A stretch of DNA of 64,000 nucleotides from Aerococcaceae bacterium DSM 111021 (GTDB lineage: Bacteria > Bacillota > Bacilli > Lactobacillales > Aerococcaceae), in contig JACCEK010000001.1 in the NCBI GenBank assembly GCA_020112395.1, forward strand, positions 372,001-436,000. The letters are read 5' to 3'. The first letter of the stretch is position 1. Each line of letters starts with the position of its first letter. Shown here piece after piece: positions 53,996 through 63,187 of the stretch. The position numbers and the translations under genes were made by a program. Under the pieces are notes generated by a model, which worked only from the letters and a program-made list of their open reading frames with translations, searched no databases and was not told the origin of the DNA.

Positions 53996-54979
53996 TTATT
54001 GTTCTAATTCTGCTTGTAATTGATCTTGTAACGTTGATAGAGTATCACTATCTAGAACTTCGTAATTTACACCATCAATTTCCTCAGCGTTACCTTTTAA
54101 TTGAATCGCCTCAACATCTGTAATGATGTGACGATAATCCATAGCAATGGTTTGAATATCTTTAAACGAAAGATTCGTTAATACATTACCGTTTAAACTT
54201 CCTAGTAATTTAGGAATACTTGTTATTGAATTAATCTGACTTAATTGAGGCACAATTGAACTTACTACTTGTCTAGCTCTATCTTGTCTTTGAGTTGATT
54301 GAATCGCTTCATCTATATCGCCGATATAAGCTAATGCCATTTCTCCATCCATTGTATATGTTTGACCTTCAACGAAACTATAGCCATTTTGATCGAATGT
54401 GGCAGTTGAAGTAACCGTTACCTCACCCAATGCATTAATAATATCAGAGATACCATTTAAGTTAACCGTCAACGTGTAATCAATAGGTACTTGAAGTAAC
54501 TCTTGAGTAGTATTAACCGCTGTAGATATTCCTCCTAGTTCATACGCTTTACTAATTTTGTTTTCCGAATCTTGTCCCGAAATCTCTGTTAATAAATTAC
54601 CTGGAATATTCGTCATGACCATACTTTCTTTTTCTGGATTAACAGTAGCAACTATCATGATATCTGATTGCCCTTCTTCTATACTACCTTCTGTTTCTGG
54701 TTCGACACCAAGAATCAAAATCGAAAACGGTTCATTATTTTGAATTCTACTTACATCAGATTCTAGCTCATCACGTAAATTCACTTGTTCTTCTGGTCTA
54801 CTTTGTTGAATAACATCTACGGTGCTCGTAACATTATTATAGAAATATGCTGCAATTCCACCTATAACTAGCAATAAGACAATTATTATGATAAAGAATA
54901 TTAAACAACCTCTTTTTCTTTTCTTAGGTTTTCTTCTTTTTTGATGGATGTTCCGACGAGACTTGTTGTTTTTGCTCAT
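53996..54979 (-). CDS. Divergent LytR-CpsA-Psr (LCP) family protein
   Basis: 327 residues. A lysine/arginine-rich cytoplasmic head (1-24) and one membrane segment (about 25-45) are followed by an extracellular LCP domain (about 83-240). LCP enzymes transfer teichoic acid or polysaccharide chains to peptidoglycan. The fold is recognisable (FSILILGVEP, SDIMIVATVNP, KISKAYELGG). However, the usual PRD triad is IPGN (125-128), and the usual Y-R-x-R after the AL motif reads YIGDID (218-223). R231, R234 and R236 remain. Enzymatic activity is therefore doubtful. It is monocistronic, with its own promoter. Confidence 0.75.
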   Translation of the reverse strand: MSKNNKSRRNIHQKRRKPKKRKRGCLIFFIIIIVLLLVIGGIAAYFYNNVTSTVDVIQQSRPEEQVNLRDELESDVSRIQNNEPFSILILGVEPETEGSIEEGQSDIMIVATVNPEKESMVMTNIPGNLLTEISGQDSENKISKAYELGGISTAVNTTQELLQVPIDYTLTVNLNGISDIINALGEVTVTSTATFDQNGYSFVEGQTYTMDGEMALAYIGDIDEAIQSTQRQDRARQVVSSIVPQLSQINSITSIPKLLGSLNGNVLTNLSFKDIQTIAMDYRHIITDVEAIQLKGNAEEIDGVNYEVLDSDTLSTLQDQLQAELEQ

Positions 54980-55013
54980 AAATTAACCTCTCACTCTTCA
55001 TTCTTGTTTATCT

Positions 55014-55042
55014 ATTGTATTACTTTAGTCTTTTTATTTCAA
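55014..55042 (-). promoter_or_regulatory. Promoter of the LCP-like gene
   Basis: Minus strand -35 TTGAAA (55037-55042), 17-base spacer, -10 TACAAT (55014-55019), 35 bases before the start codon. Confidence 0.65.
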
Positions 55043-55086
55043 ACTCTATTAAAATTAAACTATTTTTTGCATCTTATAAAATAACA

Positions 55087-55136
55087 TTGACAAAAAGAAC
55101 ATTTGTTCGTATACTATTAACACAAACACTTGTTCG
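55087..55136 (+). promoter_or_regulatory. SOS promoter: two LexA (DinR)-type boxes on a consensus promoter
   Basis: -35 TTGACA (55087-55092), 17-base spacer, -10 TATACT (55110-55115). AGAACATTTGTTCG (55096-55109) fills the spacer and CAAACACTTGTTCG (55123-55136) lies just past the start of transcription. Each differs at one position from the Gram-positive LexA consensus CGAAC-N4-GTTCG. Confidence 0.82.
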
Positions 55137-55154
55137 TCAAAAGGAGTGACATTA

Positions 55155-55493
55155 ATGGAATTACCTATTAAACCAAATTCTAACCTTTCATATACAGTTC
55201 AACGCTTCTTCAAACCTTTTACACACAATCAACTTAATAAAGATAAACGCATTATTATGCCTTTATATGAAGTAGAGAAGCTATTACATCAACATTATGT
55301 AACGTTAGAACCAATTGAAATTACGTTTGAATACTACACTAATAATCATAATATCGAACAAAAAACGATTTTAGCTATAGTTGTATCAACTGTACAGCAT
55401 AACCGTCGCATTGCAATTAGCGAATTGAACTCAAAGCGATCTTACTTATTATCCTTAGAACAAATTCTAACAGCGTCTGCCAACGCTATTTAG
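55155..55493 (+). CDS. YolD-like family protein, SOS-regulated (orphan)
   Basis: 112 residues, no signal peptide or membrane segment. The pattern of a helical N-terminal half with RIIMPLYEVEKLL followed by three strands (ITFEYY, TILAIVV, RRIAIS) and a closing YLLSLEQIL helix resembles the YolD-like family, by eye only. Such genes usually sit beside a UvrX/DinB-type Y-family polymerase under LexA control. Here no polymerase is adjacent. The ATG at 55155 follows AAAGGAG by 8 bases. The gene is monocistronic between a LexA-type promoter and its own terminator. Confidence 0.6.
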   Translation: MELPIKPNSNLSYTVQRFFKPFTHNQLNKDKRIIMPLYEVEKLLHQHYVTLEPIEITFEYYTNNHNIEQKTILAIVVSTVQHNRRIAISELNSKRSYLLSLEQILTASANAI

Positions 55494-55500
55494 AAACAAT

Positions 55501-55556
55501 AGACCACCAAATGATTGCACAATCCCCGCAACCATTTGGTGGTCTTGTTCTTTTTA
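55501..55556 (+). terminator. Terminator of the yolD-like gene
   Basis: Stem AGACCACCAAATG (55501-55513) / CATTTGGTGGTCT (55533-55545), loop 19, followed by TGTTCTTTTT. Confidence 0.88.
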
Positions 55557-55567
55557 ATTCATTGTAA

Positions 55568-55602
55568 TAAAAATGTGCTGGTGATATAAAATCACCAACA
55601 CA
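55568..55602 (-). terminator. Terminator of the rnjB-thiT unit
   Basis: Minus strand stem TGTGTTGGTGAT / ATCACCAGCACA (55591-55602 with 55574-55585, one G-U pair), loop 5, then TTTTTATT. Confidence 0.85.
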
Positions 55603-55613
55603 AAAAATATTAA

Positions 55614-56213
55614 TTAATCATTCAATAAAGATGATGTTTCCTTACGTGACAAATACTTAGTTCGTTTAGGAATAATTAACTTTGGATTTGCTCGTGCCAT
55701 AATAACAATAACCACAGCAATAACTAACCAAATTACCGCTAAACTTAACCAGAATTCCCATCCACTAATCTGTAGTAAGGGAATCTCGTTTAAAGCTAAA
55801 GGTGATAACCAAAATCTTATAACCATAAAGCCAACTGTCGATAACAATGAGCCCGTAAAGATATTTAAGTACATTGATGAATATCTTCGGTTGTTAAGTG
55901 TTTTTTGAGTGTATTTGGCGAATAACCCAGCAAAGGCAACTGAAAGTAGCGGCAACACTTCTTCAAGTATGATTGCTAACCAATTCGTCATTCCCTGCCT
56001 TGTAAAACCAATTATTAACCCAGCAAGTAAAGCAGATAAAATTGCTGTTGGTGAGCCAAAACGGTAAGCTAGCCAAACTAATGGCAACATGGCTATCCCT
56101 ATATAATCGCCTGGTACGAATGAGCTAACATATTGTGATGCAACTGCTAAGATTAAGCTAAGAACAATTGCAAATAAACTATCCATAAGAATACTTCTTG
56201 TACGCTGATTCAT
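55614..56213 (-). CDS. thiT: Energy-coupled thiamine transporter ThiT-like S component
   Basis: 199 residues with about six hydrophobic segments. The pattern IAMLPLVWLAYRFGSPTAIL (about 38-57) and the following AGLIIGF and ILEEVLPLLSVAFAGLF resembles ThiT, the substrate-binding S component that uses the shared ECF module. Assignment is by overall pattern, so another ECF S component is possible. It starts 11 bases after rnjB, so there is no room for a TPP riboswitch of its own. Confidence 0.65.
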   Translation of the reverse strand: MNQRTRSILMDSLFAIVLSLILAVASQYVSSFVPGDYIGIAMLPLVWLAYRFGSPTAILSALLAGLIIGFTRQGMTNWLAIILEEVLPLLSVAFAGLFAKYTQKTLNNRRYSSMYLNIFTGSLLSTVGFMVIRFWLSPLALNEIPLLQISGWEFWLSLAVIWLVIAVVIVIMARANPKLIIPKRTKYLSRKETSSLLND

Positions 56214-56224
56214 TCTATACCTCC

Positions 56225-57913
56225 CTATTTTTCTTCTTTATTAGGTTGATAATTAGAAGCTTCCATAATTATCGGTAATACAACTGGACGACGTTGAGTT
56301 TCTTTGTACAAGTATTTACCAATTTTTTCTCGAAGATCACCCTTCAGTTCACTCCAATCAAAATTTTCACCTTTTAGATGATCATCTAAAATATCAAGTG
56401 TCATATCAGAACACGCTTCGATCAAATCGATACTAGTCTTCATATAAACAAACCCACGTGATGTTATTTGTGGACCAACTAGTACACGACCTAACCGTCG
56501 TGATATCGTAGCTACGACTACAAAAATACCATCTTCACTTAAAATACGACGATCTCGTAAGACTACATTACCGATATCTCCAACACCAATACCATCGACT
56601 AGAACATTTCCAGCAGGTACTTGTGCAGTCATTGTCATCTTGCCATTGTTATATTCAATAACATCCCCAATATAAGGAAGGAAAATTTGATTTTGCTCAT
56701 AACCAACTTCATTAGCTAAACTCGCATGAGCCGCTAACATTCTTGATTCCCCATTAACTGGAATAATATATTTAGGTTTAATGAAGTTCATCATCATCTT
56801 TAAGTCTGTTTGACTCGCATGACCAGATGTTTTAAAGTTGTCCGTTACTGTTTTTACAGTTCCACCAGCTTTATAAATCATATCTTTTGTTTTAGCAATA
56901 ACTGTCTCCATTGCTGTCGATGGAGTAGTCGCTAAGTAAACTAAATCATCTTCTTTAATATTAATTAATGAATGACGATTAGTTGCCATTAACTGAACGT
57001 TTTTAATCGGTTCTCCAACATCCCCTGTTTCTAATACAATGATTTCATTGTCAGGTGTATTACTTAAGTCTTTGACTTGACCAATAACATCTTTACTTGG
57101 AATTTCAATTTTGTTTAATTGAATCGCGATGTCTACAATCTTATACAATTGGTCGTCAGCTAAGAAAATAGTTCTTCCAGAATCTTTGGCTGCATAAAGC
57201 AGCTGTTGGATTCGAGCAATATTACTTCCAATTGAAGCAACAATCACTCGACCATTCTCATTGCGGAAAACTTCGGTCATATCTGCTGTAATCTTTTTAT
57301 CACTCACTGATTGGATAGGGTTTTCTGCATCAGCAGAGTCGCTTAGTAAAGCTAAAACGCCTGCTTCTCCAATATCAGTTAGTCGTCCATAATTAGTACT
57401 ATATTGCTCTGATGAACTTGGATCAAACTTGAAATCACCTGTATAAACAATTGATCCTTCATCTGTTGAAACTACAATACCAAGTGAACCAGGAATAGTA
57501 TGTGTTGTTCTGAAAAAGCTTACTGTTGCATCTTCAAATTCTATCTCTACATCTTCATCAATTTTGAAAAAATTCTCAATGTGTTGATGTAATCCTTGAG
57601 CTTTGGCTGATATAGTAGCTAACTCAATTGTTAATTCCGTTCCGAATACTGGCGCATTTATCTTGTCTAATAAATATGGCAATGCACCCATTGCATCATC
57701 ATGACCATGCGTTAGGAAAATCCCTACGATTTGATCTTTCTTTTCTATTAAATATGTAAAGTCTGGAATTACTGCGTCGATACCAAGTAATTCTTCTTCT
57801 GGAAAGACTAGTCCGCAATCCAGCACAAAGATTGACTCGTTTACTTCTACGACGTAAAGATTTTTACCTTCTTCACGCACCCCACCTAGCGGGATTATTT
57901 TTATTGTACTCAT
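56225..57913 (-). CDS. rnjB: Ribonuclease J2
   Basis: 562 residues, beta-lactamase/beta-CASP RNase. The N-terminal IKIIPLGGVREEGKNLY and YTGDFKFD, SGHAS motifs are of the RNase J family. The metal-binding motif reads HGHDDAMG, where active RNase J1 has HGHEDH: the last His is Ala. This, and the ending VVLPIIMEA, identifies the J2 paralogue, which is weakly active and partners J1. It lies between pnp and thiT; another RNA-decay gene, pnp, is directly upstream. ATG start after AGAGGTG. Confidence 0.88.
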   Translation of the reverse strand: MSTIKIIPLGGVREEGKNLYVVEVNESIFVLDCGLVFPEEELLGIDAVIPDFTYLIEKKDQIVGIFLTHGHDDAMGALPYLLDKINAPVFGTELTIELATISAKAQGLHQHIENFFKIDEDVEIEFEDATVSFFRTTHTIPGSLGIVVSTDEGSIVYTGDFKFDPSSSEQYSTNYGRLTDIGEAGVLALLSDSADAENPIQSVSDKKITADMTEVFRNENGRVIVASIGSNIARIQQLLYAAKDSGRTIFLADDQLYKIVDIAIQLNKIEIPSKDVIGQVKDLSNTPDNEIIVLETGDVGEPIKNVQLMATNRHSLINIKEDDLVYLATTPSTAMETVIAKTKDMIYKAGGTVKTVTDNFKTSGHASQTDLKMMMNFIKPKYIIPVNGESRMLAAHASLANEVGYEQNQIFLPYIGDVIEYNNGKMTMTAQVPAGNVLVDGIGVGDIGNVVLRDRRILSEDGIFVVVATISRRLGRVLVGPQITSRGFVYMKTSIDLIEACSDMTLDILDDHLKGENFDWSELKGDLREKIGKYLYKETQRRPVVLPIIMEASNYQPNKEEK

Positions 57914-58072
57914 TTGACACCTCTTTATTAAATTAATTTCATTTTGTTAATATACTTAACATATTATATCACAGATACGAATAAAATAAAAAATTGCTTT
58001 CATTATATTGTAAAAAGAAATATGGTTGTGTATCTTTACACTTCCTTGCTCAATATTTAGATGGGATTAAAT

Positions 58073-58109
58073 AAAAAAAGACAAGCTCACATTCTATGAG
58101 ACTTGTCTT
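58073..58109 (-). terminator. Terminator of pnp
   Basis: Minus strand stem AAGACAAG / CTTGTCTT, extended inside by CTCAT / GTGAG, then TTTTTTATTT. Confidence 0.85.
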
Positions 58110-58120
58110 TATAAAATAAA

Positions 58121-60223
58121 CTATTCTTTTTCAATTAAAGCTTTACGAGATAAGTTAATTCGTCCTTTGTCATCAATTTCTTGAACACGAACTTTTACTT
58201 TATCGTTAAGTGTTAATACGTCTTCTACTTGATTAACACGGCGGTGTTCTAATTCAGATATATGAACTAAACCATCTTTACCAGGTAAAATCTCTACAAA
58301 CGCACCGAATTTTTCAATACGTTTAACAGTACCTTCATAGATTTCTCCTGCTTTAACTTCGTGTGTTAATTGTTCGATTATTTCTTTAGCACGGTTAATC
58401 ATTGATTGATCCGTAGAAGCAATACTTACATTACCTTCGTCATCAATATCAATTTTAACGCCTGTTTCATCAATAATCTTATTGATTGTATCTCCACCAC
58501 GACCAATAACTACTTTGATCTTGTCTGGTTTAATTTGAATCATTTCAATCTTAGGAGCATATGGGCTTAACTCCGTTCTTGGTTCAGAAATCGTTGAAGT
58601 AATTTCTTCAAGAATAGCAAGTCGAGCTTGACGAGCTTGAACTAATGCTTCATCCAATATTTGTTCCGTGATTCCTTCAATTTTAATATCCATTTGTAGC
58701 GCAGTAATACCTTTTTCAGTACCCGCTACTTTAAAGTCCATATCGCCTAAAGCGTCTTCAAGTCCTTGGATATCCGTTAAAATCGTATAATTATCGCCAG
58801 CCATAACTAATCCCATCGCAATACCAGCTACAGGCGCTTTAATTGGCACTCCAGCATCTAATAATGCTAATGTTCCAGCACAAATACTTGCTTGAGAAGA
58901 TGAACCGTTCGATTCTAACACTTCAGACACAAGACGAATCGTGTATGGGAAAACATCTTCATCAGGAATAATTTGAGCTAATGCACGCTCACCCAAAGCT
59001 CCATGCCCCACTTCACGACGGCCAGCGCTACCCATACGTCCAGTTTCACCAACTGAATATGGAGGAAAATTGTAATGGTGAATAAAGCGTTTTGACTCTT
59101 CTACACCAAGTCCATCAATAATTTGATGCTCTCCTAATGGAGCTAATGTAGCTACTGTTAAAGCTTGAGTTTGCCCACGAGTGAATAGGCCTGATCCGTG
59201 AGTACGTGGTAAAATACCAACACGTGATGCTAACGGACGAATTTGATCCACTTTACGACCATCAGGACGAATACGATCAGCTGTAATTAAATGACGAACT
59301 ACATCTTTTTCAAGTGCTTGTAAAGCAGAATTAACAGATGAAAGTACTTCATCTACATCTGGATTTTCTACGTGTAACTCTTCGTAGTATGCAACTGCAC
59401 CTTGCATAACTTCAGCAATTGCTTCTTCTCGTGCTAATTTTTCTTCAGTTTTAATAGCATTGATCATTGCTTCACGATAACGAGTCGTAATTTCTTCCAT
59501 AATTTCTTCATCATTCTGTACAATTGTTAATTCAAATTTATCTTTACCAATTTGTTCGATGATTTTATCTTGGAATTCGTTGATATCTTTAATTGCACGA
59601 TGTCCGAATAATAATGCTTCTAGCATCTCATCTTCCGGAACTTCTTCTGCACTCGACTCAACCATATTAATCGCTTGGCTAGTACCCGCAACAGTTAAAT
59701 GAATATCTGATTGCGTTGCTTGTTCTGTAGTTGGGTTAATAACAAGTTCACCTGCGACACGACCAACGTTAACGCCAGCAATTGGACCGTTGAACGGAAT
59801 ATCTGATACGCCTAAAGCAAGTGAAGAACCTAACATTGCTGACATTTCTGGTGAGCAATCTTGATCAACAGATAAAACTGTGTTAACAATTTGGATTTCA
59901 GTACGGACTCCATCTGGGAACATAGGACGAATTGGGCGGTCAATTAGACGTGCTGTTAAAGTGGCGTTCTCTGACGGACGACCTTCACGTTTAATAAATC
60001 CTCCTGGGATTTTTCCTACTGCGTATTTTTTCTCTTCATAGTTTACTGTTAATGGAAAGAAGTTTCCTGTAACAGATCTTTTAGAAGCTACAGCTGTTGA
60101 TAATACAACTGTATCTCCGTATCTAACTAAAACTGCACCGTTGGCTTGGCGAGCAAATTCACCAATCTCAACTGAAAGTGGACGTCCACCGATAGTTGTT
60201 TCAAAAACATGTTTTTCGAACAT
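58121..60223 (-). CDS. pnp: Polyribonucleotide nucleotidyltransferase (PNPase)
   Basis: 700 residues. Two RNase PH domains (about 1-220 and 310-540) flank a helical domain; [10 protein letters not shown]-type and [11 protein letters not shown] motifs are in the catalytic second copy. A KH domain with [11 protein letters not shown] (about 566-576) and an S1 domain (about 622-692) follow. It degrades RNA 3' to 5' by phosphorolysis. It follows rpsO, the classic rpsO-pnp order, but has its own promoter. Confidence 0.97.
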   Translation of the reverse strand: MFEKHVFETTIGGRPLSVEIGEFARQANGAVLVRYGDTVVLSTAVASKRSVTGNFFPLTVNYEEKKYAVGKIPGGFIKREGRPSENATLTARLIDRPIRPMFPDGVRTEIQIVNTVLSVDQDCSPEMSAMLGSSLALGVSDIPFNGPIAGVNVGRVAGELVINPTTEQATQSDIHLTVAGTSQAINMVESSAEEVPEDEMLEALLFGHRAIKDINEFQDKIIEQIGKDKFELTIVQNDEEIMEEITTRYREAMINAIKTEEKLAREEAIAEVMQGAVAYYEELHVENPDVDEVLSSVNSALQALEKDVVRHLITADRIRPDGRKVDQIRPLASRVGILPRTHGSGLFTRGQTQALTVATLAPLGEHQIIDGLGVEESKRFIHHYNFPPYSVGETGRMGSAGRREVGHGALGERALAQIIPDEDVFPYTIRLVSEVLESNGSSSQASICAGTLALLDAGVPIKAPVAGIAMGLVMAGDNYTILTDIQGLEDALGDMDFKVAGTEKGITALQMDIKIEGITEQILDEALVQARQARLAILEEITSTISEPRTELSPYAPKIEMIQIKPDKIKVVIGRGGDTINKIIDETGVKIDIDDEGNVSIASTDQSMINRAKEIIEQLTHEVKAGEIYEGTVKRIEKFGAFVEILPGKDGLVHISELEHRRVNQVEDVLTLNDKVKVRVQEIDDKGRINLSRKALIEKE

Positions 60224-60386
60224 GATATCTCTCCTTTGATTTTTAAATTGTATGTTTTGGCGAACTACTAAACAAATATCAACTTACCACAATGATTGTC
60301 GCAAACTCATACTTGTATAGTAGAACTACCCTAAAGTGATAGTTTCCAAAACACACATTATATAGTTTAGCACATTATCCTTATAA
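60224..60386 (-). promoter_or_regulatory. pnp promoter and leader
   Basis: Minus strand -35 TTATAA (60381-60386), 18-base spacer, -10 TATAAT (60357-60362). The 125-base leader contains the hairpin AACTA..TAGTT near 60322-60342. Autoregulated pnp leaders are known in other bacteria; nothing more specific is visible here. Confidence 0.45.
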
Positions 60387-60422
60387 TATCGCGTGTAATA
60401 AGAAATATGACATAAAAATCGA

Positions 60423-60457
60423 CAAAAAAACTTCCATTTCATTACTGAAACGGAAGT
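60423..60457 (-). terminator. Terminator of rpsO
   Basis: Minus strand stem ACTTCCGTTTC / GAAATGGAAGT (60447-60457 with 60430-60440, one G-U pair), loop 6, then TTTTTTGTC. Confidence 0.85.
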
Positions 60458-60468
60458 TGAATTGCATA

Positions 60469-60738
60469 TTAACGACGTAATCCTAAACGTTGGATTAATT
60501 CGCGGTAACGTGCTACGTCTTTATTACGTAAGTACGCTAATAAGTTACGACGGTGACCAATTTTTTTCATTAGTCCACGGTATGAATGGAAATCTTTTTT
60601 GTGCTCTCCGATATGCTCGTTTAACGAGTTAATATCCGCAGTTAACACAGCGATTTGTACTTCTGGAGAACCAGTGTCTCCTTCATGAGTAGCAAAATCT
60701 TTCATGATTTCATTTTTACGTTCTTTTGTTAAAGCCAT
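60469..60738 (-). CDS. rpsO: 30S ribosomal protein S15
   Basis: 89 residues, normal length. [16 protein letters not shown] (about 21-36) and [13 protein letters not shown] are diagnostic. ATG start after AGAGGTGAAATGAG. The leader between it and the promoter is about 118 bases long. Confidence 0.97.
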   Translation of the reverse strand: MALTKERKNEIMKDFATHEGDTGSPEVQIAVLTADINSLNEHIGEHKKDFHSYRGLMKKIGHRRNLLAYLRNKDVARYRELIQRLGLRR

Positions 60739-60892
60739 CTCATTTCACCTCTTTCTCTAGTTTATCCCTGATGCCAAGAAAAGCGTTGGTGATTCGCCGA
60801 ACTGAGCATAGGTGCTTTATAGCTTCTAGACACTTTTTCAAGTACTAGATAACTACTTGATATAATTTACCCGAAATGTAACTAAAATGCAA
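60739..60892 (-). promoter_or_regulatory. rpsO promoter and possible S15 leader
   Basis: Minus strand -35 TTGCAT (60887-60892), 17-base spacer, -10 TAAATT (60864-60869). The GC-richer leader (about 60740-60830) could fold and serve as an S15 autoregulatory element as in other Firmicutes; that is inference. Confidence 0.4.
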
Positions 60893-60899
60893 GTATTAT

Positions 60900-62954
60900 T
60901 TACTCGATTTCTTCATTTTGCAACTCACCTAATTCAACATACATTGTTTGAGTGACAACAACAGCAAAATGTTCCATCCCCTCCGGAGTATGATGTACTT
61001 CATCTTCAGTATACCAGTCAGGATTACCTTGTTGGTAACTATACCAATCAACTTCATACGCATTTGGGTGTTTTTTTGCAGTATCTTTAATCGTATCGTT
61101 GACACTTTGTATATGCATAACACGTGAGTTAGTATTTACGAAGAATACATTTCTATCTTCACCCGCTATAGACATCAATTCATCCATACCTTCTTGGTCT
61201 AATCCAGCATTCGTTCCAAGTACAACCACTAAGTTCTCTTGAACTTCTCCATCTCGAACCATGTCTTGTAATATATCATTTGCATCCCATAATTGAAGAC
61301 TACCTTGTCCGTAAATATTTCCATTCCAGAATATCTCATCTGTCTTAGGTGTAAAGTGCAAGGCAATTGAATCTCCAAAGAATGTTACAGGCACTTCAGT
61401 TGCAAACAACAATTCTTGTGGCGTTAATTCATCAAAAACGATTGGATTATATTCCTCAAATTCATCAAACACTTCTTGATTTTCTTCGATTAATTCTTGA
61501 AGCTCAGCTGATAGTACTTGTTGTTCAAAATAAATATTTTGTAATGTCTCAACCGGATCTTCAACTTCTAATTCACTTACAAATGTTGTTTCGAATGTGT
61601 CATCCACCATCTTCAAACCTTCCTCAGCTTGTATGATTGGCTGACTTAATGGATATGCAGTCTTTAATAAATTTGGTTTAGTTTGATATGATTGATACTC
61701 TAATTCAAACAAAGCGACTCGTTTATTATCAGCTGAATAAATGAGTCCGCGAACAAAGATGACCATCAACGCTACATACGTAATAAAAATAAATAGTTTA
61801 GGTTGTAAAAACTTTCTTTGATCAATCATGTGTCCAATATCTTCAACATCATCTTTTAATTTAAATGATGAACCAAACCATATTCTCACTCCACCACTTT
61901 CAATAACTCGGTAAAATACTTCTCCCACTATTGCCAGAGTAATAATAGACAGTATATTTACGATTACTATATTCTCTCCAAGCTCACGGTAGAAGGTTAA
62001 ATAAAGTACTATAATCGGGTAATACCATAGATAGTATGAATAAGACCGTTTTCCGATTGTATAAAAAGGTTTAAGACTTAACCAACTCGTTACTGTAGGT
62101 GCTCCTACAGTGATTGAAAAAACTAGCAACATACTTAATACATTAAATACGGACATCCACAGCAGATAAGTAGCTTCACTCCGATCTGATTGTGTAAACA
62201 CAATCCAAATCATTCCTGCTGCTGACAATATTGCCACCAGATTATAGACAAACAGTTTTATCCGCGATTTGTAAAACAAATTCAATATTGTAGGCGTAAT
62301 GTAGGCCGCCGATACACCTATCGCGAATGATGCAAATCGTGTTTCTATCCCATAGTATACACGTGTAGGATCATCGCCTGGGGTATACAAGAATAATATT
62401 GCTACATGACTTAGTAATACAATAAACAACCAAATAATCCCTTTAGAGGGTATCGTCAGTTTTAAGCGTTGTAGTAGCAAAATAATTCCTGTTGCTATTA
62501 GAACTGATTGTAAATGAATTGCATTATACCAAAGATGTGTAAAAGGCGATGAGTCTGACATCTGAACAAAGTATGATCTGTCCGCAATAATTTGATAAAT
62601 ATTGTTAACAAAAAATAAACCAGAGAAAATATCACTCCGTATATGTCTCAATTCAATTGGATAGATTAGATACATTCCTACCACGATAAAAATGAGTAGC
62701 CATAAAAGAGGTATAAATAACCTCTCTATCGTATGTAACAAATGTTTTCCAATTGCTTTCCATTGAATTGATGCTGTAACTGGTTGAACTTTTTCGATGT
62801 TTCTTGCAAAAAAGAACCCTCCAATTACAAGAAATGTATTAACCATAAAGAATCCACCAGGTATTACGGAAGGGAATAAATGGTAAGCAACGACAGCCAT
62901 AATTGCTAATCCTTTTAAGCCATCAAAACTTTGAATTCTCTTCTTTTGTTGCAT
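60900..62954 (-). CDS. OatA-like membrane O-acetyltransferase (acyltransferase 3 + SGNH)
   Basis: 684 residues. The N-terminal acyltransferase-3 domain has about eleven membrane segments and the family His at residue 25 (VAYHLFP). The extracellular C-terminal SGNH domain has S529 (FFGDSIAL), D651 and H654 (DEVHHTP) as a complete triad. OatA-type enzymes acetylate peptidoglycan MurNAc and give lysozyme resistance; wall polysaccharides are an alternative acceptor. ATG start after AGGAGG. It stands alone, and no clear terminator separates it from the rpsO promoter. Confidence 0.85.
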   Translation of the reverse strand: MQQKKRIQSFDGLKGLAIMAVVAYHLFPSVIPGGFFMVNTFLVIGGFFFARNIEKVQPVTASIQWKAIGKHLLHTIERLFIPLLWLLIFIVVGMYLIYPIELRHIRSDIFSGLFFVNNIYQIIADRSYFVQMSDSSPFTHLWYNAIHLQSVLIATGIILLLQRLKLTIPSKGIIWLFIVLLSHVAILFLYTPGDDPTRVYYGIETRFASFAIGVSAAYITPTILNLFYKSRIKLFVYNLVAILSAAGMIWIVFTQSDRSEATYLLWMSVFNVLSMLLVFSITVGAPTVTSWLSLKPFYTIGKRSYSYYLWYYPIIVLYLTFYRELGENIVIVNILSIITLAIVGEVFYRVIESGGVRIWFGSSFKLKDDVEDIGHMIDQRKFLQPKLFIFITYVALMVIFVRGLIYSADNKRVALFELEYQSYQTKPNLLKTAYPLSQPIIQAEEGLKMVDDTFETTFVSELEVEDPVETLQNIYFEQQVLSAELQELIEENQEVFDEFEEYNPIVFDELTPQELLFATEVPVTFFGDSIALHFTPKTDEIFWNGNIYGQGSLQLWDANDILQDMVRDGEVQENLVVVLGTNAGLDQEGMDELMSIAGEDRNVFFVNTNSRVMHIQSVNDTIKDTAKKHPNAYEVDWYSYQQGNPDWYTEDEVHHTPEGMEHFAVVVTQTMYVELGELQNEEIE

Positions 62955-63125
62955 CTTATTACCTCCTAATTAAGTGTATCCACAATAAATAATTATATAT
63001 TAAGCATTATTATTATAAAAGGACTTATCTCATTTTATCTAAATTAATATTTTATTCTCATAAGTAGTATATCATCGATTTTACCAAACGACTAAGCTAT
63101 TTAGATAATCAGATATGATCACAAG

Positions 63126-63178
63126 AAAAAAGAACAAAACCCCAAGACCTCTATTAGGTTCAATGATTTTGTTCTTTT
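63126..63178 (-). terminator. Terminator of uvrB
   Basis: Minus strand stem AAAAGAACAAAA / TTTTGTTCTTTT (63167-63178 with 63128-63139), with an inner ACCT / AGGT pairing and T-rich end. Confidence 0.75.
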
Positions 63179-63187
63179 ACTTAAATA

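Noticed and set aside
56214-56224. TPP riboswitch before thiT
   Set aside because: Only 11 bases separate thiT from rnjB, far too short for a riboswitch, and none was recognised upstream of rnjB.
60835-60860. Inverted repeat TCAAGTA / TACTTGA near the 3' end of the OatA-like gene as a terminator
   Set aside because: No T tract on the minus strand, and it lies in the rpsO transcription start region.
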